A stretch of DNA of 64,000 nucleotides from Rivibacter subsaxonicus (lineage in GTDB: Bacteria; Pseudomonadota; Gammaproteobacteria; Burkholderiales; Burkholderiaceae_C). The stretch spans positions 310,001 to 374,000 of the forward strand of contig NZ_SHKP01000007.1 in NCBI RefSeq assembly GCF_004217215.1, in the 5' to 3' direction. The notes beneath the pieces were generated by a model. That model ran no database searches. It was not told the origin of the DNA and saw only the letters and a program-made list of their open reading frames with translations. Positions 8,666 to 18,702 of this stretch are shown here, piece after piece. A program made the translations under genes and the position numbers. Every line of letters starts with the position of its first letter. The stretch's first letter is position 1.

Positions 8666-9316
8666 ATGACGGTGCACGGTCTGCAGCCCGCGGTGCTCGA
8701 CGAACCGCGCGACCCGCAGGCCGCGCGCCGCGGCCGCATGAAGATGCTGCTCGTGCTGCTGGTTTGTGCGGCCCCGGTGATCGCGTCCTACTTCACCTAC
8801 TACGTGATCCGGCCGCAGGGCCGCGTCAACCACGGCGAGCTGGTCGAGCCGCAGCGCAGCCTGCCGCCGGCGGCCGCCTTGCCGCTGACGGCGCTCGACG
8901 GCAGCCCCTTCGATGCGGCTCAGCTCAAGGGCCAGTGGCTGCTGGTCGCGGTCGGCGGTGGTGCCTGCGACGCGCAGTGCGAGCAACAGCTCTACCTGCA
9001 GCGCCAGTTGCGCGAGGCGCTCGGCAAGGAGAAGGAGCGCGTCGATCGCGTCTGGCTGGTCGACGACGCCGCGCCGGTGCGCGCCGAACTGCTGCCCGGG
9101 CTGCAGGGTGCCACCGTGCTGCGCGCGCCGCCCGCGGCGCTGGCAGCCTGGCTGCCGGCGGCGCAGGACGACACGCTGCGGGCGCACTTCTTCGTGGTCG
9201 ACCCGCTCGGCAACCTGATGATGCGCTTCCCGGCGCCGAGCGACGGCAAGAAGATCCAGCGCGACCTCGGCAAGCTGCTGCGTGCCTCGGCCGGCTGGGA
9301 CAAGCCCGGACGCTGA
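8666..9316 (+). CDS. SCO/thioredoxin-like cytochrome oxidase assembly protein
   Basis: A 216-residue membrane-anchored protein with one helix at about 27-47 and a periplasmic domain. The domain has a CxxxC motif (CDAQC, residues 101-105) preceded by GQWLLVAVGGG, as in SCO-type copper chaperones, and later HFFVVDPLGNLMMRF, which matches the YVFDADGRA strand pair of SCO proteins. The histidine is only five residues before the aspartate of that segment, whereas in the true sco gene of this cluster (11499-12116) it is eight before, so the copper ligand set may differ. Such proteins are common after SURF1 in Burkholderiales. An in-frame ATG at 8612 overlapping SURF1 is an alternative start. Confidence 0.8.
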   Translation: MTVHGLQPAVLDEPRDPQAARRGRMKMLLVLLVCAAPVIASYFTYYVIRPQGRVNHGELVEPQRSLPPAAALPLTALDGSPFDAAQLKGQWLLVAVGGGACDAQCEQQLYLQRQLREALGKEKERVDRVWLVDDAAPVRAELLPGLQGATVLRAPPAALAAWLPAAQDDTLRAHFFVVDPLGNLMMRFPAPSDGKKIQRDLGKLLRASAGWDKPGR

Positions 9317-9323
9317 AGCGACC

Positions 9324-10508
9324 ATGCTCGCAACCTCGCTCGTGAACCTGGCGCCGCTGGCGCAGATGGCGCTGCTCGGCTGCCTGATCGCGCTCGGGCC
9401 GCTGGTCTGGGTCTGGGCCCGTCACCGCGGTGCCGACGCGGCCGGCAAGCGCCGCGCATTGACGCTGCTCACGCTGTTCCTGACCTTCGATCTGGTGCTG
9501 TTCGGCGCCTTCACGCGCCTCACAGATTCCGGCCTCGGCTGCCCCGACTGGCCCGGCTGCTACGGCAGCGCCAGCCCGCTCGGCGCCGCCGAGGAGATCC
9601 ACGCCGCCCAGAGCGCGCAGCCGAGCGGGCCGGTCACGCAGCGCAAGGCCTGGATCGAGATGGTGCATCGCTACCTCGCCACCGCGGTCGGCGTGCTGAT
9701 CACGGTCGGCATGGTGCTGGAGTGGCTGGCCTGGCGGCGGGAACGGCGCGAGCGGCACGGGCCACGGACAGCGGCGCCGGGCTGGGCCACGCTGACCTTT
9801 GTCTGGGTCTGCGTACAGGGTGCCTTCGGTGCGCTGACGGTGACGCTCAAGCTCTACCCGGCCATCGTCACCGCGCACCTGCTCGGCGGCATGGTGCTGC
9901 TGGCCTTGCTGGCGGCGCAGGCCAGCGCGGTACATCGCGACAGCATCCCGGTCACGCGCGGGCTGCGCCTAGGCCTCGCGCTGGTGGCGTTGCTGACGGC
10001 GGGCCAGATCGCGCTCGGCGGCTGGGTCAGCACCAACTACGCAGTGCTGGCCTGCACCGGCTTCCCCACCTGCCAGGGCCAGTGGTGGCCGTCCGGCATG
10101 GACTGGGAGCACGGCTTCTCGATCCTGCGCCCGCTGGGCGCCGGCATGGGCGGCGAGGGCTACCTGCCGTTCGGGGCGCTGGTCGCGATCCACATGGTGC
10201 ATCGGGTCGGCGCGCTCATCCTGCTGCCGCTGCTGGTCGCGCTGGGCCTCATGCTGTGGCGCACGCGGGCGGCGTCGCTGCGGCCCTTTGCGCTCGGCCT
10301 GTGGGGCGTGGCGCTCTGGCAAAGCGCCAGCGGCATCTCCAATGTCGTGCTCGGCTGGCCGCTGGCGGCCGCGGTCGCCCATACCGCCGGCGCGGCGGCG
10401 CTGGTGGTCCTGCTGACGACGCTGTGGGTGCGCGTCGGCGTCGCGGCGCCGGCGATCGCGGGCCGGCCAGCGGTGGCGCCGGTCGAGCCGCGCCTGGCGC
10501 GGCGCTAG
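9324..10508 (+). CDS. ctaA: Haem A synthase (COX15/CtaA)
   Basis: Converts haem O to haem A for the oxidase. It has 394 residues and about eight membrane helices. Histidine motifs [13 protein letters not shown] and TAHLLGGM in the first half and AIHMVHRVG and [10 protein letters not shown] in the second half correspond to the four haem ligands. An [19 protein letters not shown] segment and an [14 protein letters not shown] loop carry the cysteine pairs known in this family. It is followed 73 bases later by ctaB, with which it works: CtaB makes haem O, CtaA oxidises it. Confidence 0.93.
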   Translation: MLATSLVNLAPLAQMALLGCLIALGPLVWVWARHRGADAAGKRRALTLLTLFLTFDLVLFGAFTRLTDSGLGCPDWPGCYGSASPLGAAEEIHAAQSAQPSGPVTQRKAWIEMVHRYLATAVGVLITVGMVLEWLAWRRERRERHGPRTAAPGWATLTFVWVCVQGAFGALTVTLKLYPAIVTAHLLGGMVLLALLAAQASAVHRDSIPVTRGLRLGLALVALLTAGQIALGGWVSTNYAVLACTGFPTCQGQWWPSGMDWEHGFSILRPLGAGMGGEGYLPFGALVAIHMVHRVGALILLPLLVALGLMLWRTRAASLRPFALGLWGVALWQSASGISNVVLGWPLAAAVAHTAGAAALVVLLTTLWVRVGVAAPAIAGRPAVAPVEPRLARR

Positions 10509-10581
10509 ACGACAATTCGCGATCGACCGCCCGCGCGCCCGCCACCTGTTTCAACCGCTTCCCGTCCTGCCCGAGTCCAGC

Positions 10582-11502
10582 GTGTCCGCGCCTGCTTCCA
10601 CCGTCACCTCGCCCGCGAGCCAGTTGCCCGCGCGCTGGCGCCAGTTCCTCGTGCTGACCAAGCCGCGCGTGGTGCAGCTGATCGTGTTCTGCGCGCTGAT
10701 CGGCATGCTGCTGGCGGTGCCCGGCTGGCCCAATGCCGGCGAGTGGGGCACGGTGCTGGCCGCCAGCGTCGGCATCTGGCTGGTGGCCAGCGCGGCGGCT
10801 GCCTTCAACTGCCTGGTCGAGGAGCGCATCGATGCGCGCATGAAGCGCACCGCCTGGCGGCCCACCGCGCGCGGCCAACTGAGCCGGACCCAGACGCTGA
10901 GCTTTGCCGGGCTGCTGTGCGCCGCCGGCAGCCTGCTGCTGTGGCTGGCGGTCAACCCGCTGACGATGTGGCTGACCTTCGGCACCTTCGTCGGCTATGC
11001 GGTCGTCTACACCGTCATCCTCAAGCCGCTGACGCCGCAGAACATCGTCATCGGCGGCGCCTCCGGCGCGATGCCGCCGCTGCTGGGCTGGGCCGCGATG
11101 CGCGGCGAGGTCGGCCCCGAGGCGCTGATGCTGTTCCTGATCATCTTCCTCTGGACGCCGCCGCATTTCTGGGCGCTGGCGCTGTACCGCGTCGAGGACT
11201 ACGCCCGCGCCGGCCTGCCGATGCTGCCGGTGACCCACGGCAACGAGTTCACGCGGCTGCAGATCCTGCTCTACACGCTGGTGCTGTTCGCGGCGACGCT
11301 GCTGCCCTTCGTCTACGGCATGAGCGGCTGGATCTACCTGCTGGCGGCGGTGCTGCTCGGCGCCGGCTTCTGCTGGTACGGCTTTCGGCTCTGGCGCGCC
11401 TACAGCGAGCCGCTGGCGCGCCAGACCTTCCGCTTCTCGATCTGGCACCTGTCGCTGCTGTTCGCGGCGTTGCTGCTCGACCACTACCTGCTGCCCGCAT
11501 GA
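10582..11502 (+). CDS. ctaB: Protohaem IX farnesyltransferase (haem O synthase)
   Basis: UbiA-family prenyltransferase that adds a farnesyl group to haem B to give haem O. It has 306 residues starting from GTG, with about nine membrane helices. The first polyprenyl-binding motif is [15 protein letters not shown], and the second region is [43 protein letters not shown] is diagnostic of CyoE/CtaB. The stop overlaps the ATG of the sco gene (ATGA), implying translational coupling. Confidence 0.95.
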   Translation: MSAPASTVTSPASQLPARWRQFLVLTKPRVVQLIVFCALIGMLLAVPGWPNAGEWGTVLAASVGIWLVASAAAAFNCLVEERIDARMKRTAWRPTARGQLSRTQTLSFAGLLCAAGSLLLWLAVNPLTMWLTFGTFVGYAVVYTVILKPLTPQNIVIGGASGAMPPLLGWAAMRGEVGPEALMLFLIIFLWTPPHFWALALYRVEDYARAGLPMLPVTHGNEFTRLQILLYTLVLFAATLLPFVYGMSGWIYLLAAVLLGAGFCWYGFRLWRAYSEPLARQTFRFSIWHLSLLFAALLLDHYLLPA

Positions 11503-12116
11503 ACAACGCCATGATCCGACGCTACCTGCTGCTGGTCGCCACCGGCCTTCTCACCGTTGCCCTGGCCGGCTGCGACAAGCTGCCCGGCGTCTCCGCACCC
11601 AAGGCCGAATTCAAGGCGGTCGACATCACCGGCACCGAGATGGGCAAGGGCCTCGTGCTCAGCGACGTCGATGGCAAGTCGCGCACGATGGCCGACTTCA
11701 AGGGCAAGGTCACGGTCGTGTTCTTCGGCTTCACCCAATGCCCGGACGTCTGTCCGACCACGCTGGCCGAGTTCGTCGCGATCAAGAAGGCGCTCGGCGC
11801 CGATGGCGCCAGGCTGCAGCCGGTGTTCATCAGCGTCGATCCCGAGCGCGACACGGCCGAGATCCTCAAGGCCTACATGGCCGCCTTCGACCCGGGCTTC
11901 GTCGCGCTGCGCGGCACGCTCGACCAGACCGCGGCCGCCGCCAAGTCCTTCAAGGCCTTCTACCAGAAGGTGCCGGGCAAGACGCCCGGCAGCTACACGA
12001 TGGACCACACCGCCGGCAGCTACGTCTTCGATGCCGACGGCCGGGCACGGCTGTTCGTGCGCTATGGCCAGCCGGTGGAAGACTGGGTCAGCGACCTCAA
12101 GCAGCTGATGAGCTGA
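11499..12116 (+). CDS. sco: SCO1/SenC family copper chaperone (lipoprotein)
   Basis: Thioredoxin-like copper chaperone for the CuA site of subunit II. It has 205 residues. A lipoprotein signal ends in LAGC (Cys25). Copper ligands are the CxxxC motif CPDVC (Cys81, Cys85) and His170 in [17 protein letters not shown] is a typical SCO segment. It is the last gene of the oxidase operon, overlaps ctaB by four bases, and is followed by a strong terminator. Confidence 0.94.
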   Translation: MNNAMIRRYLLLVATGLLTVALAGCDKLPGVSAPKAEFKAVDITGTEMGKGLVLSDVDGKSRTMADFKGKVTVVFFGFTQCPDVCPTTLAEFVAIKKALGADGARLQPVFISVDPERDTAEILKAYMAAFDPGFVALRGTLDQTAAAAKSFKAFYQKVPGKTPGSYTMDHTAGSYVFDADGRARLFVRYGQPVEDWVSDLKQLMS

Positions 12117-12139
12117 GCCTGCGACTTGCGCAATGAAAA

Positions 12140-12160
12140 CGGGCCCGCATTGCGGGCCCG
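12140..12160. terminator. Bidirectional terminator between sco and rpoH
   Basis: Inverted repeat CGGGCCCGCA / TGCGGGCCCG around a single T; in practice an 8-bp GC stem with a five-base loop. AAAA precedes it and TCTT follows, so on the minus strand it ends in a T-run (for rpoH) and on the plus strand it ends the oxidase operon. Confidence 0.85.
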
Positions 12161-12191
12161 TCTTGCCGGAGCTGGCGAAGCAGCCGCGGGT

Positions 12192-13151
<960 letters not shown>

Positions 13152-13175
13152 GAATGTCGTCCTCTTCGGCGAATA

Positions 13176-13202
13176 TTAGCACTCCATCTGACCGAGTGCT
13201 AA
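13176..13202. promoter_or_regulatory. CIRCE operator (HrcA binding site) upstream of rpoH
   Basis: TTAGCACTC, nine spacer bases, GAGTGCTAA: every base of both arms fits the CIRCE consensus bound by the repressor HrcA. It lies 24 bases upstream of the rpoH ATG, between any promoter and the start, the position seen at groES/dnaK operons. In a GC-rich genome, chance occurrence of an 18-base exact match is very unlikely. Confidence 0.93.
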
Positions 13203-13409
13203 AGCCGCAGGGTTTCTGAGTGAATGCGCAGAAACAAGCCGATTCTTTGGCACATATGACAGCGTGCGCACACATTCTAGCGATGTGGGATTGTGCACGT
13301 GCTGGCGGCCCCGCAGCTGTCAGGATCGAAGAGGCCGGCACGCGGCGCTAGACTGCTTCCATGGCCGGGGCCTGTCTGTCCCGAGCATGAGGATCCGGGG
13401 GAGCCATTG
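13203..13409. other. Intergenic region between rpoH and the two-component system
   Basis: The gap from rpoH (13151) to the response regulator (13478) is 326 bases. It holds the CIRCE element, then this stretch, which must contain the rpoH promoter on the minus strand and the regulator promoter on the plus strand. I see no convincing -35/-10 pair of either. It is locally AT-richer around 13215-13285. The last part (13410-13478) is a possible leader ORF. Confidence 0.5.
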
Positions 13410-13478
13410 ATGTCCGTTGCCGTCCTGCGGGGGAACGCCCTGCCGCCATCGATCGCCGGCGACGGGGCCTTTGTCTGA
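13410..13478 (+). CDS. Possible 22-residue leader peptide
   Basis: A short frame (MSVAVLRGNALPPSIAGDGAFV) whose ATG is preceded at good distance by GGGGGAG, a strong ribosome site. Its TGA overlaps the ATG of the response regulator (TGATG), so translation of the regulator could be coupled to it. The regulator itself has only a moderate site of its own (GGGG about 11 bases before). I do not recognise the peptide, and the frame may be a coincidence. Confidence 0.3.
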   Translation: MSVAVLRGNALPPSIAGDGAFV

Positions 13479-14188
13479 TGGGTAGCCGTACGCTGCACGT
13501 CCTGCTCGCCGAGGACGACCCCGCGCTTGCCGAGTCCACCGCGCGCGCGCTGCGCTCGCAGGGCTGGGAGGTGGACCACACACCGCGCGGCGAGCCGGTG
13601 CCCGGCTCGCTCGCCGCCGATCCCTACGATCTGCTGATCCTCGACATCGGCCTGGCCGGCATCGACGGCTTCGAGACCCTGCGCCGCGTGCGCGAGCAGG
13701 GGCTGCAGACGCCGGTGCTGATCCTGACCGCGCGCGACGCGGTGGAAGACCGGGTCCGCGGCCTCGAGTCGGGTGCCGACGACTACCTCGTCAAGCCCTT
13801 CGCGTTGGCCGAACTGATCGCACGCGTGCGCGTGCTCACGCGTCGCCACCGGGTGCGCGCCGGCAGCGAACTGTCGATGGGCAGCCTGCGCATGGACCTC
13901 ACCGCGCGTCGGGCCTGGATCGGCGAGCAGCCGCTCGAGCTCTCGGTGCGCGAATGGTCGGTGCTCGAGTACCTGCTCGGTCGCGTCGGCCATGTGATCG
14001 GCAAGGAGCAGATCCTGCAGGCGATCAGCGGCTGGGGCGACGCGCTGTCGGAAAACGCGGTCGAGGTCTACGTCTCGCGGCTGCGGCCCAAGATCGAGCC
14101 GGCCGGTCTGCGCATCCGCGCCGTGCGCGGTTTCGGCTACCTGGTGGAAGAGGCCGCCACGACGACGGCTGCCGAGCCGGATCGATAG
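13478..14188 (+). CDS. OmpR-family response regulator
   Basis: A two-component response regulator of 236 residues. The receiver domain (about 6-120) has the acidic pair in AEDD (11-14), phosphoacceptor Asp56 in ILDIGLAG, and Lys106 in YLVKPF. The C-terminal part (about 135-228) is a winged helix-turn-helix DNA-binding domain with LELSVREWSVLEYLL and ENAVEVYVSRLRPKIE, close to QseB/TctD/PmrA types. It is followed 21 bases later by its histidine kinase. The signal and the target genes cannot be read from the sequence; no transport genes lie next to it. Confidence 0.9.
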   Translation: MGSRTLHVLLAEDDPALAESTARALRSQGWEVDHTPRGEPVPGSLAADPYDLLILDIGLAGIDGFETLRRVREQGLQTPVLILTARDAVEDRVRGLESGADDYLVKPFALAELIARVRVLTRRHRVRAGSELSMGSLRMDLTARRAWIGEQPLELSVREWSVLEYLLGRVGHVIGKEQILQAISGWGDALSENAVEVYVSRLRPKIEPAGLRIRAVRGFGYLVEEAATTTAAEPDR

Positions 14189-14209
14189 CGCCGGCGACCG
14201 GCCGCCCCG

Positions 14210-15592
14210 ATGCTGCGCAGCCTCAAGGCCACCCTACTGCTGTCCGTGTTCCTGCTGACGGTGCTGATCGCGCCGGTGCGGGTCTGGCTCAACGCGCGCC
14301 AGGAGATCTCGCGCGGCGTCGATGCATTCGACCAGGCATTGACCGACACCGCCTTCGGGCTCGGTGCGCAGATCCTGCCGGCGTCAGGCCCCGAGCCGAA
14401 GCCGGGCTTCGAGTTGCATCCGCAGGCCGAGGCGCTGCTGCGCGCGAACCAGACCGAACGGGTCTGGTACGCGGTGCTCGAGCCGGGCGGAGGCCTGATC
14501 GGCGGCGATGCCGCGCTGGCGGCGGTGCCGACGCCCGGCGGCCCGGGCGACGCGCGCCGCGCCGTCGACGTGGCGATCGGCACCGAGCCGGCGCGCATGG
14601 TCAGCCTGGCGGTCGACTGCGGGCTCGAACTGCCGTGCGAGGTGCGCGTGGCCGAGTCGATGGGCCGGCGCGAAGCCGCGCGCAGCGAGGCGGTGCGCGG
14701 CATCGTGTTGCTGTCGGTGGCGGCGGTGCTGTGCTTTGCCCTGGCGATCTGGGCGGTGGTGAGCTACGCGATGCGGCCGCTGAAGTCGATCAACCGCCAG
14801 CTGTCCGAGCGTTCGCTCGATGACCTGCGCCCGCTCGCGCGCGGCCGCGCGCCGAGCGAGGTGCGACCCTTGCTCGACGCCATCGACCAGTTGCTGCGAC
14901 GCGTGGCCGGCGAATCGGCACGTCAGCGCCATTTCATCGCCGACGCTGCGCACCAGCTGCGCACGCCGCTGACGGCCCTGCGCACCGAGGCCGAGCTGGC
15001 GCTGCTCGAAGCGCATCCGCACGAGATCGACGCGACGCTTCGGCGCGTGCATCGCAGTGCCGAGCGCGCGGCGCGGCTGGCCGAGCAGTTGCTCGCGCTC
15101 GCCCGCAGCGAGGCCAGCCGGCGCGATCCGGTGGCCGGCGAGCCGGTGGATCTCAAGGCGATGGCGCAGGAAGCCGCCCAGGACTGGGTGCCGCGTGCGC
15201 TCGAGCGCGGCGCCGACCTCGGCTTCCAGCTCGCGCCGGTCATGGTGCGGGCGCGCGCCGAGCTGCTACGCGAACTGCTCGGCAACCTGGTCCACAACGC
15301 GCTCGAGTACGCGCAGGGCGCGGAAGGCGGCGCCCGCATCACGGTGCGCACGCGCGCCGATGGCGGCCGGGCGGTGCTCGAGGTCGAGGACAACGGCCCC
15401 GGCGTGGCGGTGGCCGACCGCGAGCGCGTCTTCGAGCGCTTCTACCGCGCCGCCGGCGCGCCCGGCAACGGCAGCGGGCTGGGCCTGGCCATCGTGCGCG
15501 ACATCGCCGGCGCGCATGGCGGCACTGTCGAACTGCTCGATGCGAACGAGGGCGGCGGGCTGCTGGTGAGGGTCAGCTTCGCGCGGCTGTAG
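14210..15592 (+). CDS. Sensor histidine kinase (TctE/QseC type)
   Basis: Membrane sensor kinase of 460 residues and partner of the preceding regulator. It has two membrane helices (about 7-23 and 163-187) bracketing a periplasmic sensor domain of the kind found in TctE-like kinases, with a cysteine pair at 137 and 143. A HAMP-like linker follows. The dimerisation/phosphoacceptor helix has AHQLRTP with His248. The ATPase domain shows LLGNLVHNALEYA (N box), EVEDNGPGV (G1), FERFYRA (F box) and GSGLGLAIV (G2). All catalytic motifs are intact. The ligand is unknown. Confidence 0.9.
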   Translation: MLRSLKATLLLSVFLLTVLIAPVRVWLNARQEISRGVDAFDQALTDTAFGLGAQILPASGPEPKPGFELHPQAEALLRANQTERVWYAVLEPGGGLIGGDAALAAVPTPGGPGDARRAVDVAIGTEPARMVSLAVDCGLELPCEVRVAESMGRREAARSEAVRGIVLLSVAAVLCFALAIWAVVSYAMRPLKSINRQLSERSLDDLRPLARGRAPSEVRPLLDAIDQLLRRVAGESARQRHFIADAAHQLRTPLTALRTEAELALLEAHPHEIDATLRRVHRSAERAARLAEQLLALARSEASRRDPVAGEPVDLKAMAQEAAQDWVPRALERGADLGFQLAPVMVRARAELLRELLGNLVHNALEYAQGAEGGARITVRTRADGGRAVLEVEDNGPGVAVADRERVFERFYRAAGAPGNGSGLGLAIVRDIAGAHGGTVELLDANEGGGLLVRVSFARL

Positions 15593-15609
15593 CGCGGTCG
15601 CCGGGCGCC

Positions 15610-15676
15610 GGGCCGCCCCAAGCCTGGCACGCCCCCTCGGGGGGCAGCGCCGCGGCGCCGCCGCAAGCGTGGGGGC
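15610..15676. repeat. REP-like palindromic repeat element
   Basis: A GC-rich element between the kinase and ychF genes. An outer imperfect stem (CCCCAAGC near 15616, matching GCGTGGGG near 15667) encloses the hairpin GCCCCCTCGGGGGGC (15631-15645) and a second GC palindrome. Elements with CCCCCTCGGGGGGCAGC and a GCGTGGGGG end are frequent between genes in Burkholderiales genomes. It probably also serves as a terminator between these converging genes. Confidence 0.65.
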
Positions 15677-15684
15677 TCAACACC

Positions 15685-16779
15685 CTAGACGTTGAACAGG
15701 AAGTTCAGCACGTCGCCGTCCTTGACGACGTAGTCCTTGCCTTCGGCGCGCATCTTGCCGGCGTCCTTGGCACCCTGCTCGCCCTTGTAGGCGATGTAGT
15801 CCTCGTAGGCGATGGTCTGGGCGCGGATGAAGCCGCGCTCGAAGTCGGTGTGGATCACGCCGGCCGCGTTGGGCGCGGTGTCGCCGATGTGGATGGTCCA
15901 GGCCCGCACTTCCTTGACGCCGGCCGTGAAGTAGGTCTGCAGGCCGAGCAGCTTGAAGGCGGCGCGGATCAGGCGGTTCAGGCCCGGCTCGTCCTGGCCC
16001 ATCTCGGCCAGGAACATCGTGCGGTCCTCGTCCTCCATGTCGGCCAGCTCGGCCTCGGTCTTGGCGCAGATCGCCACCACCGGTGCGTTCTGCGTCAGCG
16101 CGTACTCGCGCAGCTTGTCCAGGTGCGGGTTGTTCTCGAAGCCGGTCTCGCTGACGTTGCCGACGAACATCGCCGGCTTGGCGGTGATCAGGCACAGCGG
16201 CTTGAGGATCACCAGCTCTTCCTTGCTCCACTCGATGCCGCGCACCGGTTTCGCCTGGTCGAGGGCGGCCTGGCACTTCTCGAGCACCTTGACCAGCGCC
16301 GCGGCCTCCTTGTCGTTGCCCGAGCGCGCCGCCTTGTTGTAGCGGTGCAGGCTCTTCTCGACGGTGCCGAGGTCGGCCAGGCAGAGCTCGGTCTGGATCA
16401 CCTCGATGTCGGCGATCGGGTCGATCTTGTTGGCGACGTGGATGACGTTGTCGTCCTCGAAGCAGCGCACCACGTTGACGATCGCGTCGGTCTCGCGGAT
16501 GTGGCTCAGGAACTGGTTTCCGAGGCCCTCGCCCTTGCTGGCGCCGGCCACCAGCCCGGCGATGTCGACGAACTCGACGATCGCCGGCAGCACCCGCTCC
16601 GGCATGACGATCTCGGCCAGCTTCTGCAGCCGCGGATCGGGCAGCTCGACCACGCCGACGTTCGGCTCGATCGTGCAGAAGGGATAGTTCTCGGCCGCGA
16701 TGCCGGCCTTGGTCAGGGCGTTGAAAAGGGTGGACTTGCCGACGTTGGGCAGGCCCACGATGCCGCATTGGAGGCTCAT
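15685..16779 (-). CDS. ychF: Redox-regulated ATPase YchF
   Basis: Obg-related P-loop nucleotidase of 364 residues that prefers ATP and binds ribosomes; it is implicated in translation and stress responses. The Walker A motif GLPNVGKS is at 9-16, the G3 region is [20 protein letters not shown], and NKIDP stands where true GTPases have NKxD. The C-terminal TGS domain has [36 protein letters not shown]. The ATG at 16779 gives the standard family length. Confidence 0.95.
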   Translation of the reverse strand: MSLQCGIVGLPNVGKSTLFNALTKAGIAAENYPFCTIEPNVGVVELPDPRLQKLAEIVMPERVLPAIVEFVDIAGLVAGASKGEGLGNQFLSHIRETDAIVNVVRCFEDDNVIHVANKIDPIADIEVIQTELCLADLGTVEKSLHRYNKAARSGNDKEAAALVKVLEKCQAALDQAKPVRGIEWSKEELVILKPLCLITAKPAMFVGNVSETGFENNPHLDKLREYALTQNAPVVAICAKTEAELADMEDEDRTMFLAEMGQDEPGLNRLIRAAFKLLGLQTYFTAGVKEVRAWTIHIGDTAPNAAGVIHTDFERGFIRAQTIAYEDYIAYKGEQGAKDAGKMRAEGKDYVVKDGDVLNFLFNV

Positions 16780-16919
16780 GGCAGGCTGGGATCGAGGGGA
16801 GGAGGGCCGCGCCGCGCAATCTGCGGGTCCGGGGCGATGCTGCGATTTTAAGGCCCCGCCTGCAGCGGCGCCCGGGCCGCGCGACACTGGCGCCCATCGC
16901 CACGGTCGAGGTCTGCGTC

Positions 16920-17795
16920 ATGAGCCTGCAACTGCTGCAACCCCACGAGAAGGACCTCGGCGGCGGCTTCAAGGTGCGCCGCCTGCTGCCGGCGGCTGCG
17001 CAACGCGCGGTCGGCCCCTTCGTCTTCTTCGACCACATGGGCCCGGTGCGCGCCACCGCCGCCGACAACCACGACGTGCGCCCGCATCCGCACATCGGCC
17101 TGGCGACCGTGACCTACCTCTACGAGGGCGCGATGATGCATCGCGACTCGACCGGCGTCGTGCAACGCATCGAGCCCGGCGCGATCAACCTGATGGTGGC
17201 CGGCCGCGGCGTGGTGCATTCGGAGCGCACCCCGGACGATCTGCGCGCGCTCACCCGCACCAGCCAGGGCCTGCAACTGTGGCTGGCACTGCCGGCCGAG
17301 CAGGAGGAGTGCGAGCCGGCCTTCTTCCACATCGACGCTGCCTCGATCCCGAGCCTCGAGATCGATGGCGCGCGGGTCCGGGTGCTGATGGGCGAGGCCT
17401 TCGGCCTGCGCTCGCCGGTGCCGAGCCTGTCGCCGACGCTCTACCTCGACATCGCGCTGCCGGCCGGCGGCGAACTCGAGTTGCCGGACGCGGCCGAGGA
17501 GCGCGCGATCTACCCGATCGACGCCGCCGTCACGCTCGACGGCGAGCCGGTCGCCGCCAACCGGATGGCGGTGCTCTCGCCCGGCAGCAGGCCGCGGCTG
17601 GCGGCCGCCGACGGCGCGCGCGTGGCGCTGGTCGGCGGTGCACCGCTCGGGCCGCGCTTCATCTGGTGGAACTTCGTCTCCAGCCGCAAGGAGCGGGTGC
17701 TGCAGGCGGGCGCGGACTGGGCCGCCGGGCGCTTTGCGAGCGTGCCGGGCGACGACGTCGAGTTCATTCCGCTGCCGGCCTCGCGGCCGGCGTAG
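16920..17795 (+). CDS. Pirin family protein
   Basis: A bicupin of 291 residues. The N-terminal cupin has the pirin signature VGPFVFFDHMGP at 31-42 and metal-binding histidines His56 and His58 in PHPHIGLATVTYLYEG, with a third in VVHSER. Bacterial pirins include quercetin dioxygenases and regulatory proteins, so the substrate or partner cannot be named. Its stop codon abuts the stop of the converging MOSC gene with no spacer. Confidence 0.9.
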   Translation: MSLQLLQPHEKDLGGGFKVRRLLPAAAQRAVGPFVFFDHMGPVRATAADNHDVRPHPHIGLATVTYLYEGAMMHRDSTGVVQRIEPGAINLMVAGRGVVHSERTPDDLRALTRTSQGLQLWLALPAEQEECEPAFFHIDAASIPSLEIDGARVRVLMGEAFGLRSPVPSLSPTLYLDIALPAGGELELPDAAEERAIYPIDAAVTLDGEPVAANRMAVLSPGSRPRLAAADGARVALVGGAPLGPRFIWWNFVSSRKERVLQAGADWAAGRFASVPGDDVEFIPLPASRPA

Positions 17796-18671
17796 TCAGA
17801 AAGCCAGCGTTGCCTGGCCGACGTCGCCGACGCGCAGCACGCGCTCGACGCCCTCCAGGATCACGGCGTTCATGCCGAAGGTCAGCGCGCCGTCGAGCCG
17901 TGCATCGGCGCGGTAGCTGGCCAGTGCCGCGGTCACCGCACGCGCCGGATCGGCGACGCCGGTGCCCGGCTCGACATCGGGAATCGGGCAGCGCGCGCAG
18001 GGCTTCACCAGCTTGAGCCGCACCGGAGCGTCTTCGGTCCCGAATCGCAGTTCATCGAGGTGGTCCTCGAGATGCTCGCGCAGCGCCGCATCGTCGGCGT
18101 CGATCACGATGTTGGGACGAAAGCGCGCCATCGTCACCGGGCCGGACGCGCCCTGCGCCGCGAGCCGCTGGTTGAACTGCTCGAGCCCGCCGACCGAGGC
18201 GACCAGGATCGGAAAGCCGTCGCTGAACTGGTTCAGCGCCTCGACGCCGGCGCTCCACTTCGGGCTCGACAGGCGCCGCTGCTCCGGGTCGAAGCGCGCC
18301 AGTCGCGCCGTCACGCCGAGGAAGTCGCTGAACCATTGCGCCGCCAGCGCGCCCATGTCGTACGCCGGCAGGCGGTCGTCCCAGACCTGGACGCTGCACG
18401 GCTCCTCGGCCGCGTCGAGCGCGATGTGCAGCGCCAGCATGCCGGGCGCGCGCAGCACCAGGTCGGCGGCGCGGCGCTGGCAGCGCACCAGTGCCAGCCG
18501 CGGCTGCTCGCGCTGGCTGATGAACTCGCCCTGCGCGTCGACCACCATCCACTGGCGATCGAGATCGAAGCCGGTCTCGACCAGCAGCGCCTCGGCCACG
18601 TCGAGCACCGCGCAGGACTTCACCGGGTGCAGGTGAAGGGAGGCGATGCGGATCGGCAGGGTATCGGTCAT
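17796..18671 (-). CDS. MOSC domain-containing protein
   Basis: A 291-residue protein with an N-terminal MOSC beta-barrel domain (LHLHPVKS at 12-19) and a C-terminal MOSC domain with KPCARCPIPDVEPGTG, where the cysteine that binds the molybdenum cofactor lies. The family (YcbX-like, mARC-related) reduces N-hydroxylated compounds together with redox partners. There is no C-terminal ferredoxin domain, unlike E. coli YcbX, so an external electron donor is needed. It is head-to-head with nothing and tail-to-tail with pirin; asmA lies upstream in reading direction across 31 bases. Confidence 0.85.
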   Translation of the reverse strand: MTDTLPIRIASLHLHPVKSCAVLDVAEALLVETGFDLDRQWMVVDAQGEFISQREQPRLALVRCQRRAADLVLRAPGMLALHIALDAAEEPCSVQVWDDRLPAYDMGALAAQWFSDFLGVTARLARFDPEQRRLSSPKWSAGVEALNQFSDGFPILVASVGGLEQFNQRLAAQGASGPVTMARFRPNIVIDADDAALREHLEDHLDELRFGTEDAPVRLKLVKPCARCPIPDVEPGTGVADPARAVTAALASYRADARLDGALTFGMNAVILEGVERVLRVGDVGQATLAF

Positions 18672-18702
18672 GCGCCGATTATCGGCAGTCGCGGGGTGCG
18701 GC

